From Chloroflexota bacterium (lineage in GTDB: Bacteria; Chloroflexota; Dehalococcoidia; GIF9; AB-539-J10): a DNA stretch of 7,455 nucleotides. The notes under the pieces were generated by a model. It had not been told where the DNA came from and did not search any database. It saw nothing but the letters and a program-made list of their open reading frames with translations. Both the position numbers and the translations under genes were made by a program. Positions 1-6,005 of this stretch are shown here, piece by piece (position 1 is the first letter of the stretch; each line of letters starts with the position of its first letter). The DNA is taken from NCBI GenBank assembly GCA_030670425.1, contig DAOVBS010000023.1:1-7455 (forward strand), in the 5' to 3' direction.

Positions 1-11
1 CCCACCCCCAT
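1..11 (-). CDS. Possible start of a further operon gene (only 3 codons visible)
   Basis: An ATG lies on the minus strand at 11-9, one base after the PAC2 stop codon (15-13). The purine-rich sequence encoding the acidic end of PAC2 supplies a GAGG (24-21) nine bases upstream, which would serve as ribosome binding site. Only ATG GGG GTG is visible, so no product can be named. The spacing resembles the other tight junctions of this operon, but the call rests on a start codon and a Shine-Dalgarno-like run that the acidic codons would create anyway. Confidence 0.2.
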
Positions 12-12
12 C

Positions 13-837
13 CTAATCATCCTCTTCCTCATCCTCTTCCCGTTCCTCCTCTTGCTCCCAGATAGGTTCAGTGAAACGATCAATGAACGCCGCCGTAGCC
101 TGCTTCGCCATCATCTCCATCTCGTCTTCCGATCGCTTGGCCAAGCTGCTGAGTTCGGTCAGGTCAATCTCGATTCCCAGCATCTTGCTCAACACCCTGA
201 GCACAGCTAGAGAGGCTCCAGGATTGGCCATTTGCGTGGCATAGCTTGGCACCTCGCCCAGCAGACAAACGCCTTCGATATCACGCTCCTTGGCCATTCC
301 CAGTACCAGCCCGTTTAGCCCTGCAATGCGCACGTCGCCTTTAAGAACGACATCGTATCGGGATATGTCGCTGAGCAGTTCCCTCTTGGTCACCACACCC
401 CAGACGCTTGATTTCTCGCTATAATGCATCCGCGTAATGGCGGCGGCACAACTGTATATCCTTTCCACCTTGAACCTCCTGGCCACATCCAGAACGCAGT
501 TCACCATATCATATCCCTTGGAAGCAGGCTGTTCCTCGCCGATGAAGAGGAGCAGCTCCTTGCCGGCCTCCTTACCCCGCCAATAGTAGAACTTGCTCTC
601 AGGAAAGCGAGGTTTCTCCACAACGTTATCTTCCACCATAACACCCACAGGCTCAAAGAAATTCACTGGGTCGATCTCACCGATTTCCACCGCCCCCAGC
701 ATATCCTTCAAATACCTTGCTACAATCAAAGAGACGTTGCCAATCCCTGGCCACGAAGCCAGCATGGAAGCGCTCCTGGGGCGCGGATACCTGTAGAGCC
801 TAAAGAGATTGTCCCGCTTCCTGCTCGCAGCCTGCAT
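13..837 (-). CDS. PAC2 family protein (proteasome assembly chaperone 2-like)
   Basis: The product is 274 residues. It belongs to the PAC2 family, named after the eukaryotic proteasome assembly chaperone 2; members occur in archaea and several bacterial phyla, mostly without assigned function. The N-terminal signature PGIGN is at residues 30-34, before an Ala/Val/Leu helix. The second signature, LLGEVPSYATQMANPGAS, is at 192-209 and is typical of the family's GE-P--NP-AS block. The C-terminus from residue 261 is almost purely Asp/Glu (EEEREEDEEEDD) and has no hydrophobic-Tyr-X ending of the sort used to dock on proteasomes. I chose ATG 837 because AGGAGGTGA (850-842) lies seven bases upstream; a GTG at 897 would extend the protein 20 residues into tldE and has less support. 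It is third in an operon, 14 nt after tldE, which suggests a role tied to TldDE proteolysis (inference). No signal peptide or membrane segment is evident. Confidence 0.88.
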   Translation of the reverse strand: MQAASRKRDNLFRLYRYPRPRSASMLASWPGIGNVSLIVARYLKDMLGAVEIGEIDPVNFFEPVGVMVEDNVVEKPRFPESKFYYWRGKEAGKELLLFIGEEQPASKGYDMVNCVLDVARRFKVERIYSCAAAITRMHYSEKSSVWGVVTKRELLSDISRYDVVLKGDVRIAGLNGLVLGMAKERDIEGVCLLGEVPSYATQMANPGASLAVLRVLSKMLGIEIDLTELSSLAKRSEDEMEMMAKQATAAFIDRFTEPIWEQEEEREEDEEEDD

Positions 838-841
838 TTCC

Positions 842-850
842 TCACCTCCT
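842..850 (-). promoter_or_regulatory. Ribosome binding site of the PAC2 gene
   Basis: The minus strand reads AGGAGGTGA in the 14-nt gap between the tldE stop (854-852) and ATG 837. It is a near-perfect anti-Shine-Dalgarno match and decides the start: initiation at 837 rather than at the in-frame GTG 897 inside tldE. Confidence 0.85.
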
Positions 851-851
851 A

Positions 852-2204
852 TCACTTCGCCGACACTGACAAGGAAGGACACCATAAACAGGGACACCGC
901 GTAACCCCATCAACCCACCGCGCCTCACTCCCCACAGCAAGGGATTGCCTCAGAACCTGATAGATATTCCCCGCTATCATGGTATCCTTGACCCGACCGA
1001 TTATCTCCCCGTTCTGCACCTTGTATCCCAGCAAGACATTGCCGCCGAAGTCGCCACCCAGAAGGTTGCCTTGGTCCGCTCCTATGAGGCGCTCCACGAC
1101 CAGACCTTCGTTCATATCCTCCACCATGCTATGAAAAGGAACCCCTCCCTCCGGTATCACCAGGGAACTGGTGGCCGGTCTTATCTGCCCAGTGCCACCT
1201 GCTCTTCTGCCGCTCCCGGTGCTCTGGACTCCCACCAGACCCGCCGTCTGCAAGTCATAGAAGAAACCACAAACCACCCCGTTCCTGACAAGGGGCACCT
1301 GCCGACTGCGAACTCCTTCGTCATCGCAGGGGGAGCTCCTCAGGCAGTAATCCAGTGTAGCATCATCGCACAAGCTAAACGCAGAGTCAAAAACCTGCTC
1401 TCCCAGCCTTCCCTTCAAAGGCGAACTGCCCTCGAGGACCATCTTGCCGTTGAAAGCCAGCGCCATTGGGCCTAGCAGGGCACTGGCCACTCCACGAGGG
1501 GTAAAGAGCACTGGCAAAGGCCCGGTAGACACGGTGGCTTTGCCTTCAGCCAGTTCTAGCTGCTCAACTACCCTGTCAGCCACCAGTCCCATGTTGTCAG
1601 GCAATCGGCAGGAGTCTAGGCTATCACCAACAAAGAGCATATCAGTGTCCCGGATCAGTACACCCTCCAGGCCAATGACCAGGAAGCTCCTGTCATAGTC
1701 CACCTCAGCTCCCTGAGAATTGACTATCTGGACCGAGCTGGTTCCCCTGGTAACCTCGACATCGCACACAATGTCAGGACTGTGTTCCCTTACCCTGGCG
1801 ATAAGCTCATTGCCGAGTTCAATCATACTCTCCACCGGCATCCTTGCCACCCGGTGGTCAAAGACAGCCACTCCAGGGTAGTCCGTCAGGGGAGGAAACT
1901 GGAATCTGGCCGGCTTTCCAAAGCGGGACGTTTCCACAGCCATGTCAATCAGTCTTCTCAACCCACCCTCGGCCCCAGGCCCAGAGGGAAGCGAGGAGTA
2001 TGGACCACTGGCCGCCGAGAAGCCAATCCTAGCTTCCCTGACAACTCGTAATGCAACGTTGGCACTCTCCCTGGTATGAACCCCCTTCAATCTGTTGGCC
2101 TCAAATTGAACGGCCGTTTCGTGAGAGGACAGCCAGAAGACCTCAGCCTGCTCGGCTACCTTTCGCGCAGAATCCATGAGTTGCTCAGCCAAAGGCTGTT
2201 CCAC
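852..2204 (-). CDS. tldE: TldE/PmbA family subunit of the TldD-TldE metalloprotease
   Basis: The product is 450 residues, normal for the PmbA/TldE family. In Escherichia coli TldE pairs with TldD to form a cytosolic protease that threads and degrades unfolded peptides, acting in microcin B17 maturation and CcdA turnover. Family landmarks are the DDEG motif at 294-297, the STG turn at 328-330 in the 'YDLQTAGLVGVQSTGSGRR' stretch, and a GGDFGG segment at 383-388. There is no HExxxH; the equivalent region has LFTPRG (233-238), so this is the non-catalytic partner, as expected for TldE. The start is GTG at 2204, directly after the tldD stop (TAG 2207-2205), with GGAGGA (2216-2211) six bases upstream; the zero spacing implies translational coupling. 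The last residues are odd: CPCLWC (Cys 437, 439, 442) sits where I would expect hydrophobic residues, before an ordinary LSVSAK ending. Confidence 0.95.
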   Translation of the reverse strand: MEQPLAEQLMDSARKVAEQAEVFWLSSHETAVQFEANRLKGVHTRESANVALRVVREARIGFSAASGPYSSLPSGPGAEGGLRRLIDMAVETSRFGKPARFQFPPLTDYPGVAVFDHRVARMPVESMIELGNELIARVREHSPDIVCDVEVTRGTSSVQIVNSQGAEVDYDRSFLVIGLEGVLIRDTDMLFVGDSLDSCRLPDNMGLVADRVVEQLELAEGKATVSTGPLPVLFTPRGVASALLGPMALAFNGKMVLEGSSPLKGRLGEQVFDSAFSLCDDATLDYCLRSSPCDDEGVRSRQVPLVRNGVVCGFFYDLQTAGLVGVQSTGSGRRAGGTGQIRPATSSLVIPEGGVPFHSMVEDMNEGLVVERLIGADQGNLLGGDFGGNVLLGYKVQNGEIIGRVKDTMIAGNIYQVLRQSLAVGSEARWVDGVTRCPCLWCPSLSVSAK

Positions 2205-3563
2205 CTATCTTCCTCCGATCAAGCAATGGCGAATCCTGATATGTGGGCTCCCGTTGGAAACGGGCAATGGAGACTGGCCGCCCTTGCCGCAACCTCCACC
2301 CTGGTTCATCTCCAGATCATCGCCAACGGCATCTATGTTGTTCAGGGTAACGAAGACGTTACCAGTCAACACCACCGGCCGCAGCAGTTCCGCCAGTCTC
2401 CCGTCGCGTATCATATAGGCTTCCCCTGCGGAAAAAGTAAACATCTCCAGGCTGGTCTGCCCTCCATACCAATCCTTCACGTACAAGCCCTTCCTGACAC
2501 CGCTGAGCATCTCCTCAAAAGACATATCGCCGTTCTCGATGAAGGTATTGCTCATGCGCACAATGGGAGGAAAGCGGTAGCTGATGGCACGGGCATTTCC
2601 CGTCGGCTTCTCCCCCATCTTGACCGCCGTTTCCCGAGAATGCAGCCTGCCGACCAGTACGCCCTCACGAATAAGGCAGGTTCGACACGCCGGCATTCCT
2701 TCATCGTCATACTGGTAGCTTCCTCTCAGGCCAGGAACGGTGGCATCATCAACGATATTAAGATGCCTGCCACCGAACGTACGCCCCAGGGTCATGATGT
2801 CCAGCAACCCCTGGTTCTGATACACGAAATCGGCCTCTGACAGATGTCCAAAAGCCTCGTGCGCGAAAACCCCCGCCAGGACAGGGTCCAGGATAACGGT
2901 ATATTCGCCGCCCCTTACCTCGGGAGCGGAAAGGAGAGCCGCCGCGAGCCCGGCTGTTTCTCTCACCCGCTCATGCAAACCCTCTATTGCCGAGAAATCC
3001 CCGTTGCTGCCCAGGCTCAATCCTGCTTGCTGAACCTCATTGTTCTCCCGAGCTATGGCAGTCAACCGCAGAGTGAGGTCTGGCCTATCCTGCTCTATGT
3101 AGCTGCCCTCTGAGTTGGCGAAGATCGCCCTTCGCTTGGCATCGCGGTAATCGATCCTGGCGTTCTGGATCCTGCCAGTACCCAAGATAATATCATTGTA
3201 CTCATCAAGCACTCGTTTCTTCCGCTCCAGCGGCAGGCTCGCTGCATTCCTCCTTTCAGGTTCGGCCGAGCTGCCCACCACTGCTTCCCCTGGTACGAGC
3301 GGCATAGCTTCCCCACTGGCCAACCTGGCCTCCTCTACCGCCAGAGCAGCCTTGTCCCACAAGTCGTCAAGGTGCTCAAAGCTGACGAACCCCCAGCCCC
3401 CGTTGACCAGTGCCCTGACATTGCCGCCGCACGAGCGAGTCCTGTGCACCTCCTCCAGGGTGCCATTCTGGTAGCGAATCTGGGTGGTCTCGCTCTCCTC
3501 GAGGTGGGCCTCAACATAGTCAGCATCGTGTCCACGCAGAGCATTGGCCAGTCGTTCACGCAT
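2205..3563 (-). CDS. tldD: TldD family zinc metalloprotease
   Basis: The product is 452 residues from the chosen start. It is the catalytic subunit of the TldD/TldE protease, cytosolic, with no signal peptide. The zinc site is plain: HEAFGH at residues 235-240 gives two His ligands and the catalytic Glu, and the CGKGGQ near the C-terminus (Cys 425) matches the third, cysteine ligand described for E. coli TldD. Other family blocks are GGWGFVSFE near residue 55, DDATVPGLRGSYQYDDEG (272-289), and the C-terminal SPHIRI--CLIGG ending. I chose ATG 3563 because AGAGGAGA (3575-3568) stands just upstream; the in-frame TTG at 3593 lacks such a site and would add ten residues. It leads the operon, and the tldE GTG follows its TAG stop with no gap. 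Transcription probably starts from the TATAAT box at 3614-3619. Nothing looks truncated, so the enzyme should be active. Confidence 0.97.
   Translation of the reverse strand: MRERLANALRGHDADYVEAHLEESETTQIRYQNGTLEEVHRTRSCGGNVRALVNGGWGFVSFEHLDDLWDKAALAVEEARLASGEAMPLVPGEAVVGSSAEPERRNAASLPLERKKRVLDEYNDIILGTGRIQNARIDYRDAKRRAIFANSEGSYIEQDRPDLTLRLTAIARENNEVQQAGLSLGSNGDFSAIEGLHERVRETAGLAAALLSAPEVRGGEYTVILDPVLAGVFAHEAFGHLSEADFVYQNQGLLDIMTLGRTFGGRHLNIVDDATVPGLRGSYQYDDEGMPACRTCLIREGVLVGRLHSRETAVKMGEKPTGNARAISYRFPPIVRMSNTFIENGDMSFEEMLSGVRKGLYVKDWYGGQTSLEMFTFSAGEAYMIRDGRLAELLRPVVLTGNVFVTLNNIDAVGDDLEMNQGGGCGKGGQSPLPVSNGSPHIRIRHCLIGGR
2211..2216 (-). promoter_or_regulatory. Ribosome binding site of tldE
   Basis: GGAGGA on the minus strand lies inside the last codons of tldD, six bases before GTG 2204. 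It supports the non-ATG start and a tldD stop that abuts the tldE start. Confidence 0.8.
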
Positions 3564-3567
3564 CAGA

Positions 3568-3575
3568 TCTCCTCT
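3568..3575 (-). promoter_or_regulatory. Ribosome binding site of tldD
   Basis: AGAGGAGA on the minus strand, with four bases to ATG 3563. It decides between ATG 3563 and the upstream in-frame TTG 3593. Confidence 0.75.
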
Positions 3576-3613
3576 GGCAACAGGAACAGGCAATTAGACT
3601 TTTGGCGGCCCTC

Positions 3614-3619
3614 ATTATA
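3614..3619 (-). promoter_or_regulatory. -10 box of the tldD operon promoter
   Basis: A perfect TATAAT stands on the minus strand in the 143-bp gap between tldD and the divergent SWIM gene. The region 17-18 bp upstream (TTAAAG or TAAAGA) matches TTGACA at only three positions, so the -35 is weak. Transcription would start near 3607, leaving a leader of about 44 nt with the tldD ribosome binding site in it. On the other strand TATACT (3618-3623) overlaps this box and could be the -10 of the SWIM gene, but I see no good -35 for it. Confidence 0.6.
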
Positions 3620-3691
3620 TACTCTCCCTGACTATTTCTTTAACATGAGTAGAGGACTATTCGTACTGAGGGTGAGCGTTGAAAACGAAAT

Positions 3692-3699
3692 AAGGAGGG
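3692..3699 (+). promoter_or_regulatory. Ribosome binding site of the SWIM gene
   Basis: AAGGAGGG, seven bases before ATG 3707 and one base before the alternative TTG 3701. The spacing favours the ATG. Confidence 0.75.
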
Positions 3700-3706
3700 C
3701 TTGTGG

Positions 3707-3979
3707 ATGAGGTCAAGTCTCATCGGGAAAATCGACAAAGCCAAAAGATATGCTCAAGAACCCGGCCGTGTAACTCTATCAAATCTCACGGCCGATTTTC
3801 ATGGGGAGAACGCCAACCATAAGATCAGCTACGCCGAGGGAAAATGGCGGTGTAGCTGCGATTTCTTCTCCCAGTGGGAAACATGCAGCCATGTGATGGC
3901 ATTGCAGCTGATGCTGGCCAACGAGTTGCCCAAGGAAGCTCTTGCCTCTCCTCTGACAGATCAGTCCTTGGAGAAGTAG
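3707..3979 (+). CDS. Small SWIM zinc-finger domain protein
   Basis: The product is 90 residues and consists of little more than one SWIM zinc finger. The pattern CxC-x8-CxH is visible: Cys 49, Cys 51, Cys 60 and His 62, with the usual Trp just before the first Cys (KWRCSC) and a hydrophobic helix after CSHV. SWIM fingers bind DNA or protein and are commonly part of larger proteins such as SNF2 helicases or transposases; here the finger stands alone with a basic N-terminus. Function is unknown. AAGGAGGG (3692-3699) lies seven bases before ATG 3707, the preferred start; an in-frame TTG at 3701 is too close to that site. The gene diverges from tldD, and its last 19 bases overlap the end of convergent folC. 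I see no helicase or nuclease gene next to it. Confidence 0.85.
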   Translation: MRSSLIGKIDKAKRYAQEPGRVTLSNLTADFHGENANHKISYAEGKWRCSCDFFSQWETCSHVMALQLMLANELPKEALASPLTDQSLEK

Positions 3980-5280
3980 CTCAGGGCCTCGGCCACGATA
4001 AACAGAGAACCAGCAACGCAAATCAAGTCCTTTCGATTAGCCACCGATAGACTCCGGCGTAGAGCCTGAGCTACGTCTTTACACAGCTCCGCAGTGACGC
4101 CCTGTCCGATGAACTCAGCGGCCACCGCCGCAGCCGAGGCGGCGCGAGGGTGCGAGGAACTGGTAGCGAGCACCCTTGGCGAAAGCGGAATCAACTCCTT
4201 CACCACCCCTGAAATGTCCTTATCGCAAGACGTCCCCACAATGAGGAAGAACCGGGAGTAGTCGAAGTATGCCCTGATGCTCTCCACCAGCCTTCTTGTC
4301 GAAGCCACATTGTGAGCGCCATCAACCAGCACTATGGGGTCACGGCCCAGAATCTGAAAGCGGCCGGGCCACTCAACTCGAGAGAGCCCCCGAGCAATGC
4401 TCTCTTTGGAAACGTCGAACCCCAGGGAAGCCAGTACCTCCAGCGCAGCCACGGCGGTGGCACCATTCTCAATCTGGTAATCACCCAAGAGACGCGTAGT
4501 AAGGCGATGAGTGCCCATCTTCCCCTCGACCTCGAAAGTTTGACAGGAAAGGCTGCTGGCTTTCTTGCTCCAGGTAACATCCCTGCCCACCTGAACGAGC
4601 CTCGCTCCTCGCTGACGGCAGACATCACTGATGACTGGAATCACCTCCTCCTGTTGGGGAGAGCTCACCACTACGCTGCCGGGCTTGATAATGCCTGCCT
4701 TCTCGTAGGCTATCTTCTCCAGAGTATCGCCGAGAACTTGAGTATGCTCCAGGCTGATGGGGCTGATGACACAGGCCTCAGGAGCAAGCACGTTGGTAGC
4801 ATCCAGTCTGCCGCCCAAGCCAACTTCCAGCACGTCAAAGTCGGTCTTCCTCTTCCTAAAGTAGCAAAAGGCAAGCACGGTCAATGCCTCAAAGAAGGTC
4901 AGTTGTCTGAAGAGAAGGTCCTGGGTCATCGCCTCGAAATAAGGTTTGACTTCCGTGACCAGAACTGCAAATTCGTCCCGGGAAATCGGCTTGCCATCGA
5001 CTCTGATGCGCTCCATCAGGCTATGAAGATGGGGAGAGGTGTATAGACCCGTGGTGTAGCCCGAACAGGTCAGAACCTCAGCCACCATAGCTGCTATGCT
5101 TCCCTTTCCCTTGGTGCCCGCTATGTGGACCGTTCTGGCCGCAAGATGAGGGTCGTCCAGCCGGTGCAGGAGTTCCTCAACGTGTGCCAGGCTGTAGTCA
5201 GCCGAGGCGAAAGATATGCCAGGGATCTTCTCGTAATCTATGAAGGTGTTGAGAAAAGTCTCAGCCTGGCCATAATCCAT
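3961..5280 (-). CDS. folC: Bifunctional folylpolyglutamate synthase/dihydrofolate synthase
   Basis: The product is 439 residues, of normal family length. FolC is a cytosolic Mur-ligase-fold enzyme that uses ATP to add L-glutamate to dihydropteroate and then further gamma-linked glutamates to folates. Visible blocks are the P-loop GTKGKGS (residues 55-61), YTSPHL (80-85), EVGLGGRLDATNV (152-164), SLEHTQVLGDT (176-186) followed by EKAGIIKPG, which carries the lysine of the family, WPGRFQ (304-309) and DGAHN (320-324) opening the C-terminal domain. Whether it does one or both reactions cannot be told from sequence alone; no separate dihydrofolate synthase is in the window. I chose ATG 5280 over the in-frame TTG 5295, because the TTG overlaps the probable -10 box. 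The Shine-Dalgarno match is poor (GCAGG, 5293-5289). The 3' end overlaps the SWIM gene by 19 nt. It is monocistronic as far as can be seen. Confidence 0.96.
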   Translation of the reverse strand: MDYGQAETFLNTFIDYEKIPGISFASADYSLAHVEELLHRLDDPHLAARTVHIAGTKGKGSIAAMVAEVLTCSGYTTGLYTSPHLHSLMERIRVDGKPISRDEFAVLVTEVKPYFEAMTQDLLFRQLTFFEALTVLAFCYFRKRKTDFDVLEVGLGGRLDATNVLAPEACVISPISLEHTQVLGDTLEKIAYEKAGIIKPGSVVVSSPQQEEVIPVISDVCRQRGARLVQVGRDVTWSKKASSLSCQTFEVEGKMGTHRLTTRLLGDYQIENGATAVAALEVLASLGFDVSKESIARGLSRVEWPGRFQILGRDPIVLVDGAHNVASTRRLVESIRAYFDYSRFFLIVGTSCDKDISGVVKELIPLSPRVLATSSSHPRAASAAAVAAEFIGQGVTAELCKDVAQALRRSLSVANRKDLICVAGSLFIVAEALSYFSKD

Positions 5281-5294
5281 GTTGATAGCCTGCA

Positions 5295-5303
5295 ATTATA
5301 TCA
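5295..5303 (-). promoter_or_regulatory. Extended -10 promoter of folC
   Basis: The minus strand reads TGATATAAT: a perfect TATAAT (5300-5295) preceded by the TGn element of extended -10 promoters, which can work without a -35; none is apparent here. Transcription would begin about 5288, only some 8 nt before ATG 5280, giving a nearly leaderless mRNA. Confidence 0.55.
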
Positions 5304-5333
5304 TCTGCCCAGAAGCACAGGGACCGCGCCTTT

Positions 5334-5351
5334 GTCACCTTGGCCGGTGAC
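5334..5351. repeat. 18-bp perfect inverted repeat, possible operator
   Basis: GTCACC (5334-5339), a 6-base centre TTGGCC, then GGTGAC (5346-5351). The arms are exact reverse complements. The centre lies about 54 bp upstream of the predicted folC start of transcription and about 119 bp upstream of the predicted start for the rightward operon, a plausible place for a dimeric regulator. There is no U-run, so it is not a terminator. The binding protein is unknown, and a six-base arm could arise by chance. Confidence 0.35.
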
Positions 5352-5425
5352 GAAGAATGCAGATTCCCCACCCAGGCCAGAACGGGATGATAAAGCTGCC
5401 GTAGAGCGGCCCTCACTCCGCGGCC

Positions 5426-5455
5426 TTGAAAAGATAAGGCAGGGATGCTTACAAT
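5426..5455 (+). promoter_or_regulatory. Promoter of the hadB-like/hadA-like/pyrF operon
   Basis: TTGAAA (5426-5431) and TACAAT (5450-5455) are separated by 18 bp; each hexamer matches the sigma70-type consensus at five of six positions. Transcription would start near 5462, about 25 nt before GTG 5487. An alternative in-frame ATG at 5445 would lie upstream of this start, which supports the GTG. Confidence 0.65.
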
Positions 5456-5476
5456 TCAGCCAACCTCTTACAGGCT

Positions 5477-5482
5477 GGAGGT
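5477..5482 (+). promoter_or_regulatory. Ribosome binding site of the HadB-like gene
   Basis: GGAGGT, four bases before GTG 5487. Spacing is on the short side but the match is strong, and it selects the GTG over ATG 5445. Confidence 0.7.
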
Positions 5483-5486
5483 CAGA

Positions 5487-5933
5487 GTGACGACAGCACA
5501 GGTATTCTACGAAGATGTGAGCGAGGGCATGGAGATACCCTCGCTGGCCAAACGTCCCACAAGGCGACAACTGGTGATGTGGGCCGGGGGCTCGGGCGAC
5601 TTCTACGAGATTCACTACGACAAGGACTTCGCCCTGGGGCAGGGACTCGACGGGGTCATCGTCCACGGCAGACTCAAAGCTGCTTTCATAGGTCAAATGC
5701 TGACCGACTGGATTGGTACCGCAGGGACGCTAAGAAAGCTGACCTGCCGATACAGAGGCATGGATGTCCCTGACCAAGATATGGTCGTGAGAGGCAGGGT
5801 AACAAAGAAGTACGCGGATGATCACCAGCACTGTGTGGAGCTTGACGTTTGGACGGAGAATCCCAAAGGAGAGAAGACCACTCCCGGCACCGCGACTGTG
5901 GTCCTCCCCTCCAGAAGTCAACCCACGCCATGA
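5487..5933 (+). CDS. MaoC-like dehydratase, HadB-type catalytic subunit
   Basis: The product is 148 residues with a single hot-dog fold of the MaoC dehydratase family. Such enzymes hydrate trans-2-enoyl thioesters or dehydrate (3R)-hydroxyacyl thioesters. The active-site segment SGDFYEIH (36-43) carries Asp 38 and His 43, the same five-residue interval as Asp36/His41 of mycobacterial HadB, but the usual D-x-N-P-x-H has Tyr-Glu in place of Asn-Pro. VIVHGRLKAAF (57-67) matches the IAHGM block that follows. The rest (LVMWAGGSGD; GTLRKLTCRYRG) also resembles HadB from memory. The GTG start is supported by GGAGGT just upstream and by the promoter, which would leave ATG 5445 untranscribed. The next gene encodes the likely partner subunit. 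The substrate (acyl-ACP or acyl-CoA) cannot be told; fatty acid or hydroxyacid metabolism is inferred. Confidence 0.88.
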   Translation: MTTAQVFYEDVSEGMEIPSLAKRPTRRQLVMWAGGSGDFYEIHYDKDFALGQGLDGVIVHGRLKAAFIGQMLTDWIGTAGTLRKLTCRYRGMDVPDQDMVVRGRVTKKYADDHQHCVELDVWTENPKGEKTTPGTATVVLPSRSQPTP

Positions 5934-5992
5934 AGAGACAAAGGGAACGCGGGAAAGCCAAATACTGAAGTAGGTGCCACTCCCGGGTCGAG

Positions 5993-5998
5993 AAGGGG
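5993..5998 (+). promoter_or_regulatory. Ribosome binding site of the HadA-like gene
   Basis: AAGGGG, seven bases before TTG 6006. No in-frame ATG or GTG exists between the preceding stop (5931-5933) and this TTG, so the site supports TTG initiation. Confidence 0.6.
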
Positions 5999-6005
5999 TC
6001 GGACT

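Noticed and set aside
838..897. 20-residue N-terminal extension of the PAC2 protein from GTG 897
   Set aside because: It would overlap the end of tldE, while an excellent ribosome binding site points to ATG 837.
424..1475. Two plus-strand open frames (424-960 and 945-1475) opposite PAC2 and tldE
   Set aside because: Antisense shadows of well-supported genes, with no recognisable protein features.
2076..2840. Long plus-strand open frame of 254 codons opposite tldD/tldE
   Set aside because: It is antisense to two certain genes, crosses their junction, has no ribosome binding site or family signature, and is explained by codon bias of the minus-strand genes.
4312..5046. Plus-strand open frame of 244 codons opposite folC
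   Set aside because: It lies wholly inside folC on the other strand, and the translation shows no domain.
5406..5425. Repeated GCGGCC before the rightward promoter
   Set aside because: Two six-base copies 14 bp apart in GC-rich DNA, with no further copies; not enough to call a regulatory repeat.
5301..5696. Minus-strand open frame upstream of folC and across the HadB-like gene
   Set aside because: It covers the intergenic promoters and a real gene on the other strand, and has no family signature.
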